Source of the DNA: Phoenix dactylifera
Taxonomy: Eukaryota > Streptophyta > Magnoliopsida > Arecales > Arecaceae
Direction: 5' to 3'
NCBI RefSeq assembly: GCF_009389715.1
Contig: NC_052409.1
Span: 1,962,001 to 2,026,000 of the forward strand
DNA: 64,000 nt
Shown here one piece after another: positions 40,001 to 51,400 of the stretch. How positions within the stretch are numbered: the first letter of the stretch is position 1; every line of letters begins with the position of its first letter. The notes beneath the pieces were generated by a model that had not been told where the DNA came from, made no database searches, and saw only the letters and a list, made by a program, of their open reading frames with translations. A program made the translations under genes and the position numbers.

Positions 40001-42229
40001 AGCTGGTCCTCGCCTTTCAAAGCCGGGATAAGGGCCTTGCTCGACTACTAAACCTTTTTCCTGCTGCCTTTGGTCCTGCTTTGAAATATATTGTTGGTTA
40101 GAGTTGTCAGTTAGGCAGGGCTAGTTTGAGTGTCTAGAAATGGTTGTGAAGACATCGAGGCATTAGTAGGAAGTTAATAACGTGATGTCCATATATTATC
40201 AAGTAAGAGATTTTGATGTGAAAAGGACATTATTTTCTAGCTTACCATTGTTCTTTAATTTTGATGCTGGTTGACATGTATCAAACATTTGATGGTGGAA
40301 ATTTTAAGTGAGAAAGTGGAAGAGGAATAGATATCACTTGATGCAAATCATATGAGGGAAACTGTATATCTTTAGTATGTTCTTTGTGCTTGCAAAATTG
40401 TTGTGAAAACCAGTATCGAATACATAGATGATTCTCTTAGATTTAGGACACTAATGCAAGATGAGTCATGGAAATTCTGAGTGAAATTTGTTGACATATT
40501 CTGCATGGAAAACCAGTATCTTTAGTCTGACAGCTGGTGACTGCATTTGGCTTGTCATTATTTTTAAAATTCAATTATTTCCTCTAATGACATATTCTGC
40601 ACTAAAGTTTTGTTGAAAAAAATATTTTTCTTTTTTTTTAATTTTTATTGTTGCTTTGCAGGAGTCATTTGACCCGATTGTTGATGCTTCAACTGGCAGG
40701 GACCTTATCCCTACAATGGTTTATGGGTGGGGAGAAATCATTTATTTCTGTCTTCACTATAATCTTTATATGTCAAATCAGTTCCACAAACTTTTGTTCC
40801 TTCTATTCTTTCAATGAATTTTCTATGTTATTCTATGACAGAAGGACGGTGAGAGATCAAGATTATGGAGGGATCTACTGTGCATTATTAACTGTGGGGT
40901 AAGAGTTAATTAATGCATATGAGCTTCTAATTGCTGTTAACTCAGGATCATGTGACACTGAGCCTGAATGTGGTTCCATCACTGCAGTTCATCTGTGGTA
41001 TCTGCGGGGATTTTACGTGTTTTGGGAAGTGAAATTGCTGAACTTCCGCTAGTTGCAACAAGCAGAGAGCATCAAGGGCAGGTGAGTCTGTAAGAGCTGG
41101 TTCAAAGATCTTGCTATGGTGCTACTTAATGTGCATGTGTTCAGGAAGGAATGAATGCAGTTTAAGCTGGTCACCTATCTAGATTTGTCGGAGAATTTTT
41201 GTTGGTGACGTGGAACTTTACATTATTCCCTACTCGTTAATTTTGAGGATGACAGGAACACAAGTAACCGTAATAAATTAGTTATAAATCCAATATAATC
41301 AGTGTATGTAACTGGATCTGTTGTCGAGTCTGACAGGAAGATTTTTTTTCTTATGGATTAGTCTGTTTTTTGAAAAACATATTTGTGTAGCTTTTTTTAA
41401 GAGATATTTGTGTAGTGTAAATGTTTTTTTGAGTGGTTATATCCACATGTGGGTTGCTAAAAGTCATGCAAATAAATTGTCTACATTATCAGCATGAAAC
41501 CTGGAATTTGGCTCCAGGCACATAAACCATCTAATACTCACTGTATGGTTCGTGAAGAAAAGCTTTTTTCTTCCAAATGCAGTTGAACAAAAAATATGGT
41601 TAGGTATTTGCTTGGAAATACTTATGATAATCTAATATCTCAAGAAACAAGAATTACTGTACAAGTCCTTTTTGGACCATCCACTTGAAAGTTCTCATGT
41701 AACTTGATGTAGTAACTTTTCTACATGCTAGTCCTTTTCAGGGCACTAGGTTTTAGACAGATGCCTTGTATTTTGATGGAAGTCGTGGTTAAGATTGCAA
41801 ACTTGTAGAAAGTTTCCTTTTGTGGTGTGGTTCTGTGCTAGTTTCATGATCATCAGTCACTCCGATGCTGATTGATATATTTCTTTTTTTATCAGGGATA
41901 CTTCCAATCTCTCTTTTCGTGCATAGAGAGACTGCTGGCAAGTATGAAGGTCAAGCATTTTGTTCTTCCAGCAGCGGATGAAGCTGAATCTATCTGGACC
42001 AAGAAATTTGGTTTCACAAAAATAACTTCAGATGAGGTAGGTGCATTTGCGTTTGCATTGAATCACGTATGGTAGTGTATCAAGGCAGAGAACTGATCAT
42101 ATATTTATCTTCCAGCTGCACAAGTATTTGAAGGGTGCCCGAACAACAGTATTTCAAGGGACATCAACACTCCACAAGCCAGTTACGGTTCCTCGTGTTT
42201 CTAGTCAAGAAACGCAAGGGATCAGATGA
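31008..42229 (+). CDS. PHD-finger / GNAT acyltransferase-like chromatin regulator
   Basis: This is a nuclear regulator of the At2g36720-type family (acyl-CoA N-acyltransferase with RING/FYVE/PHD zinc finger). Eighteen exons close in phase to 1051 aa: 31008-32270, 32607-32678, 32769-32973, 33064-33178, 34453-34548, 34664-34745, 34838-34897, 34982-35034, 35132-35298, 36305-36515, 37016-37073, 37213-37269, 37501-37746, 40662-40726, 40842-40898, 40988-41081, 41896-42036 and 42116-42229. Order: a disordered N-terminus with three RFTRS motifs; Cys-containing Jas/TPL-binding-type modules (GVIKGNNILCSCSSCNG; GYIKETGIYCHCC with a following FEAHAG); a canonical PHD (CGICADGGNLLLCDLCPRAF to WYCQYC, about 682-726); a second Cys/His cluster (CALCRRHDFC to LCTSDC); and a GNAT-like fold (YFQSLFSCIERLL, KHFVLPAADEAESIW, KKFGFTKI). 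The start ATG has A at -3 and G at +4. Intron 13 (2.9 kb) is full of foreign or repeat sequence. Whether acyl transfer occurs is unknown. Confidence 0.93.
38009..38199. repeat. Simple-sequence cluster: 25-C run, (GT)n, (GA)n
   Basis: An uninterrupted run of 25 C occupies 38009-38033. A (GT)n tract at about 38102-38121 and a (GA)n tract at about 38176-38197 follow. All lie in intron 13 of the PHD-GNAT gene. The G-rich strand could form a quadruplex; run length in assemblies is unreliable. Confidence 0.9.
38333..38574 (+). repeat. GTAC-rich dispersed repeat, copy 2 (longest)
   Basis: It opens tcaaggtttgccgtaccg and ends ctgagattgtggaccttg, so the ends carry inverted CAAGGT/ACCTTG. Inside are many GTACCG/CGGTAC units, runs such as gtaccgtaccgtac, and the perfect 12-bp palindrome CGGTCTAGACCG at 38440-38451. 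It lies in intron 13 of the PHD-GNAT gene. Confidence 0.75.
39507..40085. mobile_element. Probable organelle-derived (NUMT-like) insertion in intron 13
   Basis: Base composition rises clearly against AT-rich flanks. Phrases such as gctaggaccagcatctgg, gttaaccggggaaagcgtgg, aagccgggataagggccttg and ctgctgcctttggtcctgc have the even composition and wording of plant mitochondrial intergenic DNA. A 15-bp direct repeat (agcaattaaagggct) stands at 39507-39521 and 39583-39597, at the left edge. No mitochondrial gene is recognised, so the origin is inference. Confidence 0.45.
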
Positions 42230-45200
42230 AATTTATTCTTTTTTTGGTTCGATCATGTTAGAAGAGCCCCCTTTTGCAGTGCTTTTCGCATCAATTGTAC
42301 ATAGAGGGATCTGGAACGTACAGGATATAGTTGCTCGAAAGCTGTTTTTGGCTGGTGGGTTCTTATGAAGTTTGGAAGGGATCATAGGAATTGCGAAAAT
42401 GGTATTGAGAAACCTTAATGTAGGAGCACATAAGTATAGAAAAATTATGTTAGGTAGTATATTAGGGAACCGTTTGACATCAGTTTTCATTTTTCTTATT
42501 TTAAAAAATTAAAAATGTATATCTATATATTTGGTATTAGTTAATTATTTTTTAAAATGTAAACGTGAAAGTTGTAAACAAGTTTAGAAATGGTAAGTTC
42601 TTGCCCTAGCGATGTTATATAACACTCGGTCAAAATGAATGTTTTAAGATAATAACTTGCATTTATTTGCAATAAAAACTAGTATGGATTAATTAGAGGG
42701 AATTACTTCAAAGTATGATTTTCCTTTTTTAATTCTTGATCGTTATTCAAGTCAATAGAGAACTTCCCCTTTAGTCTCATAATTTAGCGAGAGGATCATT
42801 TTTTTTATTTTTGTTTTTATTTTATCTTTCATGATAGGAAGTGTATGTAGGTAATGAGGTGACGTATCCCAGAGTCGTGGCGCAACTATTAAAAAATTTT
42901 ATCGACTTACAAACTGTACAAGATAGGTAAGCTGGAGCTTTCTTGAGGTAAAATTAAGGTCCGTCCTTGCAACTCTATTCCATAAAATTTTGTTGAATTC
43001 ATATTGTGAAAAAAAATGAGGCCAACTTCATTTTTTTGAGGATTATTCGATACCGGAAACTTGTTGCGCATGCTCAACCGTGTTTGGATGAAATTGGTGG
43101 TTCGACGGAGAGTCAAAGGGGGTGGGAAAGCCCACCAATCACAGCTTTCTGTTTTTTATAATTTTTGAGTAAGGTATATCACATTTTTAGCTCATAAGTT
43201 GTGAGAAGCGAGAACCAACAGATACTCGAAAGATCATCCACGAACAGGTTAAATGAAATGCATCGCATGGTCTCAGATTTTATTAGGCGAATCCCACTAT
43301 CTGATCCTGTCCCAAACAAAATCCCTGGAGATGAAAACCGCAGATGATATCAACCGGGCGCAATTGAACTCTGACGTGTCGACCAACCACATGCAGTAAC
43401 TGAGTAACCGGACGTAACACATATGCGCATACATGCACACGCGCGCCACAAAATCTGTCTTATGGCACACCTGCACAAACAACTACAATAGCATGCAGCG
43501 GAACTGCATGTAAATTACACGCGTACACACACCCACGCATTTGTCTTTTCACACACCTACGCAAACAAATACGATAGCAGGCAGTGGCAGCCTGGTCAAC
43601 AGGAGGACTGCAAGCTGTAGCTACGACGGGGCCTTCGTTCAGAATTAATACAAGGAGAAGAATGGTACTTCCCGCAATGACTTCTCAAGAACTCCATCAC
43701 CGCAACAGGACCGGAGCTAGCTTGAGATATGGAAATGCCAAAGGTTTAAATTCGTTGCCCTGCATGAGAGATCCCCTCCCTTTATTCTTCGCGGCCCATG
43801 ATAATGGATGCCAATTCTCTCTTCTTCACATTACATAAAAAATAACATCGGGAACCAGGAAGCTGCGAGACCCCCGTCGACATCTGCAGTATTGTTGTAA
43901 TGCAGGTCGCTTTCTGCTAAGAGCATGCGCTCCAATTCAAAACCAAGTTCGGTGTATGGGAGTCACTTCTTAGCTGCGGAAGATTCCTGACCCTCGTTTT
44001 GCCCAGAAAAATATTCTATGATTAAAACATGAGGTTCATGAGTAAGAGCGCTGAGGGCCCTGTAATTCTTCAAAATTTTCTCCAGTTTTAGTTGATTCTG
44101 TTAAGTCTATATGGATTTTCATTAGCTCCATGAAAAGAACTCGAGAACTGATGATGGCCTGCCTCCTCCTAAATCAGAAACCCTGGCCTTCTTGAAACCA
44201 CTTCTCCGATCCCAAAGGATCCCAAGGCTTTTCCTGGTTTCTTTCCACAGGCTAAAAATGCTTCCAACTGATGACCTCATTCCCAACCCATTAATTATTA
44301 CACCAAGAAATAGACTAAAATGGAAGAATAGCGCATAGAAAAGCCATTTTTAATGGGATTGGAAAGCTTACCTTGCCGGCGATCACGGAGTTTGGAATCG
44401 GACCACCAACTCTATGAAGACATGAAGCCTCCCTTCGACCTCATGAGCTCTCGAAGGGAAAGGAGATGGGGAGAAGGGGTAATTAGTTATAGGGCGGGAG
44501 AAGCACCTTGCGGTCACCAACGGGCGGTACCTTCGAACCACCGAATTCAATTCATTATTATTACGCCGTGGGCTCAAATATTATTGATACTAACGTTCTA
44601 CTGGGGTTTAAGTAGGAAATATCCACCGACGGCAACCATTTTTCAGTTTTCAGCAAACCCCCGGTAGGACCGAGTATCACATGCGAACCACACAAGATAT
44701 CGGCCAACGCTGCCGATTTTGAAGTACTTTTACATGCAAAACCCTGTCGTAGATTATAATTACATAAAAGTGCCTTATGAAAACCAAATAGAAGAGGAAC
44801 GCCAAAACCAAAATATGGGTGCGTTTATTAAGCATCCAGGCAGCATAAACAACAAAAAGGATTTTTCTAAGCCACAATATTAGTCCATGCTTTTCATTTA
44901 CATTCATCCCGTGTGCCAATGCGAGTGCCCTTATGGTCATGTATTTCGTTGTCATAATAAAAAAAGTGGGAGTGTGAATATCTAAAATAGGTAAGTAGTA
45001 AAAATAATTAGTCTGATGGGGATCACACATGCTCTGCACTAATTCCAGAACCAATCAAATGATGCTTTACTCATAAGATTCTCTCTCTCTCTCTCTCTCT
45101 CTCGCTTTTGATGAGGCAAAAACTGCAATGGGCATTGCACCAAACCCATTTCATCCACCCATGTATACAAGCATATATACAAGCATCAATTTTCCACACA

Positions 45201-45406
45201 GGCATTGAGTGGTTAAAGTCATGTCATCTCGATATTACCTCATCAGGGATCTCTCTCAAAACAAGCTTGTCTGAAGGAGACAGTCCCACAAACCAGAGAC
45301 TTATACATGTTCAGGAATCCACTGGCACAATTCATCACATAATGGCTGCCTATAAAGAGAACCATTCCAAGATGAACAATCAACATAAAAGAATTATCGC
45401 ATCGTA
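42230..45406. other. Convergent spacer between the PHD-GNAT and PWWP genes
   Basis: It holds 3' UTRs from both sides and a (TC)n tract at about 45081-45103. On the minus strand, a strong donor-like GGCAAG/gtaagc near 44370 and a 44-codon open frame at 44097-43963 hint at a small transcript, but no start-to-stop chain could be built. I support no gene here. Confidence 0.5.
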
Positions 45407-48400
45407 TCAAGCAGTTCTCACATGTGAGGGAGAAAAGGGAGATCCGACAGGAGCAATAAGACCAAGGTACCGCATTATCCTTAGACGACGCACTCTTCTT
45501 GGTGGTTTCTCTGGAAAACTCAACTCCTGAAAAGAATGGGGGAGAATGGACATGAATGCTAACAGGATATTTGAACAGGAATGGCAATTTCTGTTTATAA
45601 CAAGACCAGTAGTCTACTATGAGTAAGGAAACCAAAAACCAAAACCTTCTGGCCACAAAATACTAAATGATAATTCTATCCTCATATCTGAAACGAGTTT
45701 TAGTCTCTCTCCCAAGCAGGAATGATAAGTATTGAGGTTCCACTTACATCGAAATGAATTTTCATTTTTCTTTTCCTTTTACCCCGCCCTTCCTCTATGT
45801 CGTCGTCCTTCATTCTACTTGAATTTGAAGGGTCCGCTGCATCCGGCGTAGAAAATCAAATAAAATAGAATTTCTGATGTTGTGAATAAATGGATCATAA
45901 GAAGAAAAAGTATAGTACCACATGTGTCATTTTGGCTTGAGCTCTTGACCTCACCAGAGCATCTCCTCGATAATGCTCTTGAACTTGTACGGGCATGTTT
46001 GCTCAAAGCCTGGGAAGAGGAAAGATTTGACCATGCAAGACAGTGATATCTAATCATGAAAGCTTTGATTCAAGGACTTAGTTACCTGCTTAAGAGCATC
46101 TTGAAATGCTTCTAACGGATTTTTGCTCCTTTCTTCAAGGCACTACACAAAAATTAAATATGATAATTTAGATACATTCAAGAACTAACTCTGGTTAAGC
46201 CTATGCATAAGTAATCAGTAGAATGCAAGGACATTCGATAGAAACTTGGAAAAAAATATAGGCCATACAAACTATAATTTGAAAAAAGGGATACTTGCAT
46301 GAACTTACAGACTTGTTGTTTCTTAAAAAAGACAACATTACCCCAGTTAAAGCCTGCAAGAAGTTCCCTTAACCATTTACAGTACTGGTTAGACAAGTCT
46401 TCCTTCACTGGTCTTTGTGTATGTGTAGCATGGATATCACACAGTTTGTCCCTCCCCTTTCTCCTCAAAGAAAGTAAAAGCACACCGAATTAAAGGCAGT
46501 GGACTAGTTATGTCATATTTAGGGATCATTAAACACTAAAAAATGCAGGTTATATTTGCAGAACACCTTGGAGCTCTAGATAGAAACTACAACTCACCAT
46601 GGAAGAGGCTTGGCACAAATGAAGAAATTCACCAAATAATGTTAATTCATAATACAAATATTGCAGTCCTCAGTGGGAAATCTTTTGAAATCCAGGCCAG
46701 CGGACCATGCTTTTTTTGGGTCAACATCCAGAGTAGAGGATATCTCATAGTCAGGCAACACACTTTTGGAGTTTCTAGTCAGACCAATCCAGTGGCTCCA
46801 ATGAGCCAGCTCAGTTCACTGTGTGCAGGGTGTTTTCACAGCCTATCATAATTAATATTTCATCTCTGAAGAGGATAACAATAAAGGCCTTCTAGATTCC
46901 ACCTCTAAAAGGAGGTTTCATCCAAAATTAACTTCCAGTTTCTACAAGATTTAAAATAACTTGGTTCCGAGAATTACTAACTGAATCAGAGATAACATGG
47001 TTTAGAATATCATCTTTTGCAATATAGTAGTTTCTCTTTTACTAAGGCCTTGTTTGGGAGAGTTGTTGGTAGTAGAGCTTTTGGAAGTAAAGTTTTTATA
47101 AAAAGATGTTTGTTGTTTGGTAACTACATTTCTAAAGTATTATAAAACTTTAACAAGTGTTTAATAAATAAATTGAGAAAGTACTTTTGGTATGATAAAA
47201 TGACCATAAAGGACATTATATAGTATTATACAACAGAGCATAATAAAATATAATATATATTAATATATAAATATATGATATAGTATAATATTAATGTAAT
47301 GTAATATAATATAGTAATATAATAGCGTATACTACAGCATGATAATTTAATATAATATTAAATTATTTAACATAACATATCAATGTATTATGATATAATA
47401 TAATATTATATTTATAGTATAATACAATAATAAAGGTTTAAAATATTATAATTATTAGCGTAAATTAATTTTCCATCCTCTTGATGACTGTGGTATAATA
47501 TAACATAATATTAAATTATTTAACATAACATATTAATGTATTATGATATAATATAATATTTATAGTGTAATACAATAATAAAGATATAAAATATTATAAT
47601 TATTAGTGTAAATTAATTTTTCACCCTTCCAATGACCATTTATCTCTTTGTGTAATTATTATATTTTATTATAGATATTTTGGTCCAAAAAAAAATATTA
47701 TAACTCAAAATAACTTTCCGACAATTTCTAAAAATGCTTTTTAGAAAAAGCTTCATTTTCTAATTTGGGGTATTTTGGAGCTTCTCCCAAAAAGTTGTTT
47801 TAGCTTTTTCCTTTAAATTTTACCAAACACCCCTATTTTATCTAAAAGTGCTTTTGGAGGGCCAAAAAGTGCATTTTGCCCTCTAAAAGCTCCCCCAAAT
47901 GGGGCCTAATTGCTATCATAACATTGCCAAGATTCTCATCTATCAAAGATTAGTAGCTGGGAAACTACTTGCATCCATCGACTCAGCTTCAAAAAATAAG
48001 GTAGCTCTTGGGCAAAAAACAGGCAACTCATTACCTATTTCCTAATGAGAGTGGCGTCAAGACATGTAAATAACAAGTTTTCAATAACCCGGACAGGTAC
48101 CTAAAATTCACTGAAGGGAGGCAGGGGAATATAGATGACATTCACAGGCACCAAACTAGCACAGAACTTCAAAGTAACCAAAAACAAGGACTAAAACCAT
48201 ATCGACCACCAAAATTTTCAAGAAAATTTTCAAAAAGGAAATGATTCTTTCAGTGACCAAATCATTTAACAGCCACCAAAGTGAATATCCCCATAGCAGG
48301 TAAATCATGGAAAAGTTTTTAAACCTAGAAGAGACATCGCACTGGTCCAAACGTTATCTATAAATTGATGCTTAACCTTAGATGCAAAAGGCATGCAGAA

Positions 48401-51400
48401 TTTATAGAACATCGCATATAAATAACAAAAACTAAAGTGTGTATTGATAGAAGTTCTATGGAATTGTATTACGCACATGATCAAATTGTGATAAGTCTCT
48501 AACTGGATCAAGCCACGCACTGTAGAGAGTGAAACAATAAGCTTATTTACATCCCAGAAGCAAGAGGCCAGATAAAGTATAACCTATAGAATCTTTAAAG
48601 AGCTACATATATCGAACAATACTGTACTCACTGTTCATTGTTCCCATAAAGCTGCACTAATACATGCCCAATGTGGTGAGTGCTAGTGCAATCTAGAATA
48701 ACTCTCTCATCCATGACCTGAATAAGTTCATAGATCAGAATAATCATGGACAAGATTATAAGCATATTTTAAGTCAATGAAGAAGAAGAATAAAATGGCA
48801 TGCTCGGAAACTCATCCAGAAAAGCAATGAGGTAACTGTCTCTATAACCTACCTCTGCAGGCCACCACTCATGGTAACTAGTTTTAGCCCATACCACATT
48901 TCCAGGAGCCAACCAAGATTCCATGTTTCCAGCAGCTGGAAACAAAGATTTATCGGCAGTCTTTGGTGACGATCCTGCAGACAAGTGGCTACTAACCCGA
49001 TCAGTTGAATATGATCCGTAACTCCTGCATAAAAAAAAAAAATCAAGTTTCAGAGTTAAAGGGATTTCAAATAGATGTCATGTAAACTGACAAAGGGGAA
49101 TATAACAAAGTGCAAAATAAAACAAACATTAAAGTAATTGATATGATGACCATTAAAAAAACAAAATTTATAAAAACTTGATGAATCAATATTTAGATTA
49201 ATTTGATCAACCATAACATTAAATAGAAATTTAAGAAGAGTCGATGAATATAGGAAAAAGGAATTTAAAATATGATTGGTTTCACCAGAGATTTAACCAC
49301 TAGCAAGTAATAATGAAGAATTCTCGTGCAGATGCAGATGCCCATCCATGCACAGACATGCAGACAAGGACACAAGCACACGTTGATAATCATTGTTATG
49401 GCTACTCACTTTGGACACCAGTTTCACATGTGGATCACACAAACCAATACAAGATAAAAAGGCAGAAAATTTAGTGCAGACTTTTAAGGAAAATACCACA
49501 AATTACACAACCGTGCATTAAGGAATCTAAACAAAAGCATTTTTCAGTATATAACAATCACAGTTATACCATGTTGCATGAGGCATTCCACTTTTGCTGG
49601 AATCCGATGAAGAAATTTTAGTTACTGATTCAACTTCAATGACCGGTACTTCTACCGAGTTTGAGAATATTCCTTTGTTGTCTTCTTTCCAAGACAAATT
49701 CCACTTAAACAAAGAAAGCTCTGACATATCTTCTCCATCTTCCAAGGAATGTTCATCACTGCCTTGATCTGTGCTGGTGGTTGTGGTGCTGGAAGAACTT
49801 TCTTTACAGCTACGGAATTGAGAAAAAGAACCTGTTAACCAAAATTAAATCAAATATAGAATTTTCTCAGCATTTCTAAGAATTGGAGATAAAACATTGA
49901 CAGCAGATTAAGTGGCGAACCTAATTAATAGAGACATGAAAGTCAACAGTGTTTTGGCAGAACACATCTATCTTTAAATAACATAGTCCAAAAAACACAC
50001 TGCAGAAACTACAAGATGTAAAACTATAAAGGAAAAACAATGAACAGACTTTCAGTTTGAGTTCAATTATAGACAAAAGACATAGTAAGGTTGACTAATA
50101 CAATCCACCATTTATAAGAAGGAAAACCTGAGATCATCCAGCCAACTGAAGGCCTAATTTTAAATTACTTCAGGTCAAACTATTCAAATTTTGGATATGT
50201 TAATCCACGCTCAACCCACTGATATCCCAAAAATCAACAGCAAGAAGTAAATGAACAGCAAATACAGCAAATCCTACTTGTTTCTTTTTGAGTTGACAGA
50301 AATTGATAGCATGATTTGCAGCGATTGAATGCTGAACATTTGTTCCCATTCAAAACAGAGATACAGAAGTACAAAAACTAAATTGAAGAAAGAAAATACT
50401 AAAGTATCCATGAGCGAGTAACAATCCTTTCTCAAATACTGAAAGATTTAAGAGCATATCCTTAACAGGTTGGAGTGTTGGACATAGTTCATGCCTTACC
50501 ACCTTTCAAAATTATCAAGAAGAATATTACTTCCACCACATGGCAAAGATAAAGCACAATACTATGATGGTACTTCGACATCCAAAGAACATCAGATTAA
50601 GAAACATCCAATATGTAATTACAAATTACTATATATTCATATTTTACATAAAATGTCGGATTACAGACCAATTTGACCAGTTATGGGCATGTTCTGGACA
50701 AAAGAACTACCATTTTGTTAAAGAAAAGATGAAAATCTATTTACACTTCAGCAAAAGAATCTTTACATCTCAGATTTATCATATTTGGCACTTGTGCTGG
50801 CTAAGAAAATTATCTTCAATCAAATTGTTTCGTAACCGGACGCTCTAAACTTTTGTGCCAAGTGCCCACAATTCATCTTAGAAGGACACTTCATAGAATG
50901 TTCGATCACTTAAAAGTTTGGTCGCACAAAGTTCGTTAAACATGGCGTATGCAGGTAACACCTGAATAAAGGAAGAAAGAGCAATAGACTAGAGGAATAA
51001 AAACTTCAGCAAATTTATATGTTTGAGCGTCTGCCTGCCCACAAAAGAACTGCTTATACACTACAAGACAATAATGCTCATAAGTGAAATTACTTGTCAA
51101 GGATCTGTCATAAGTTCACAGCATGATATATTTGTCAATTAAGTCCACTAAATGCAACAATCTCACCTATCTTTAAAATCAGCAAGCAAGTGAAATTACT
51201 TGTCAAGGATCTGTCATAAGTTCACAGCATGAGTATATTTGTCAATTAAGTCCACCAAATGCAATAATCTCACCTATCTTTAATATCAGCCAAAAAAAAT
51301 CTCCAGAACGTGATCTTGTGGATAAGAATCCAAAGTTATGACTATCCAAGTTCCTTGGTGACCATCTAAAGGATAAACCACAGAATACAGCCAAGAGAGC

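Noticed and set aside
43963-44097. 44-codon minus-strand frame after a good acceptor (ends GQNEGQESSAAKK), with a strong donor-like site near 44370
   Set aside because: I recognised no family, no upstream exon with a start joins it in phase without a stop or an implausibly short intron, and frames this long occur by chance. It may be a small or non-coding transcript.
45108-45656. Frames of about 140 codons on both strands at the end of the PWWP gene
   Set aside because: They are shadows of the last coding exon and its 3' UTR; only the 45526-45407 frame joins the preceding exon in phase.
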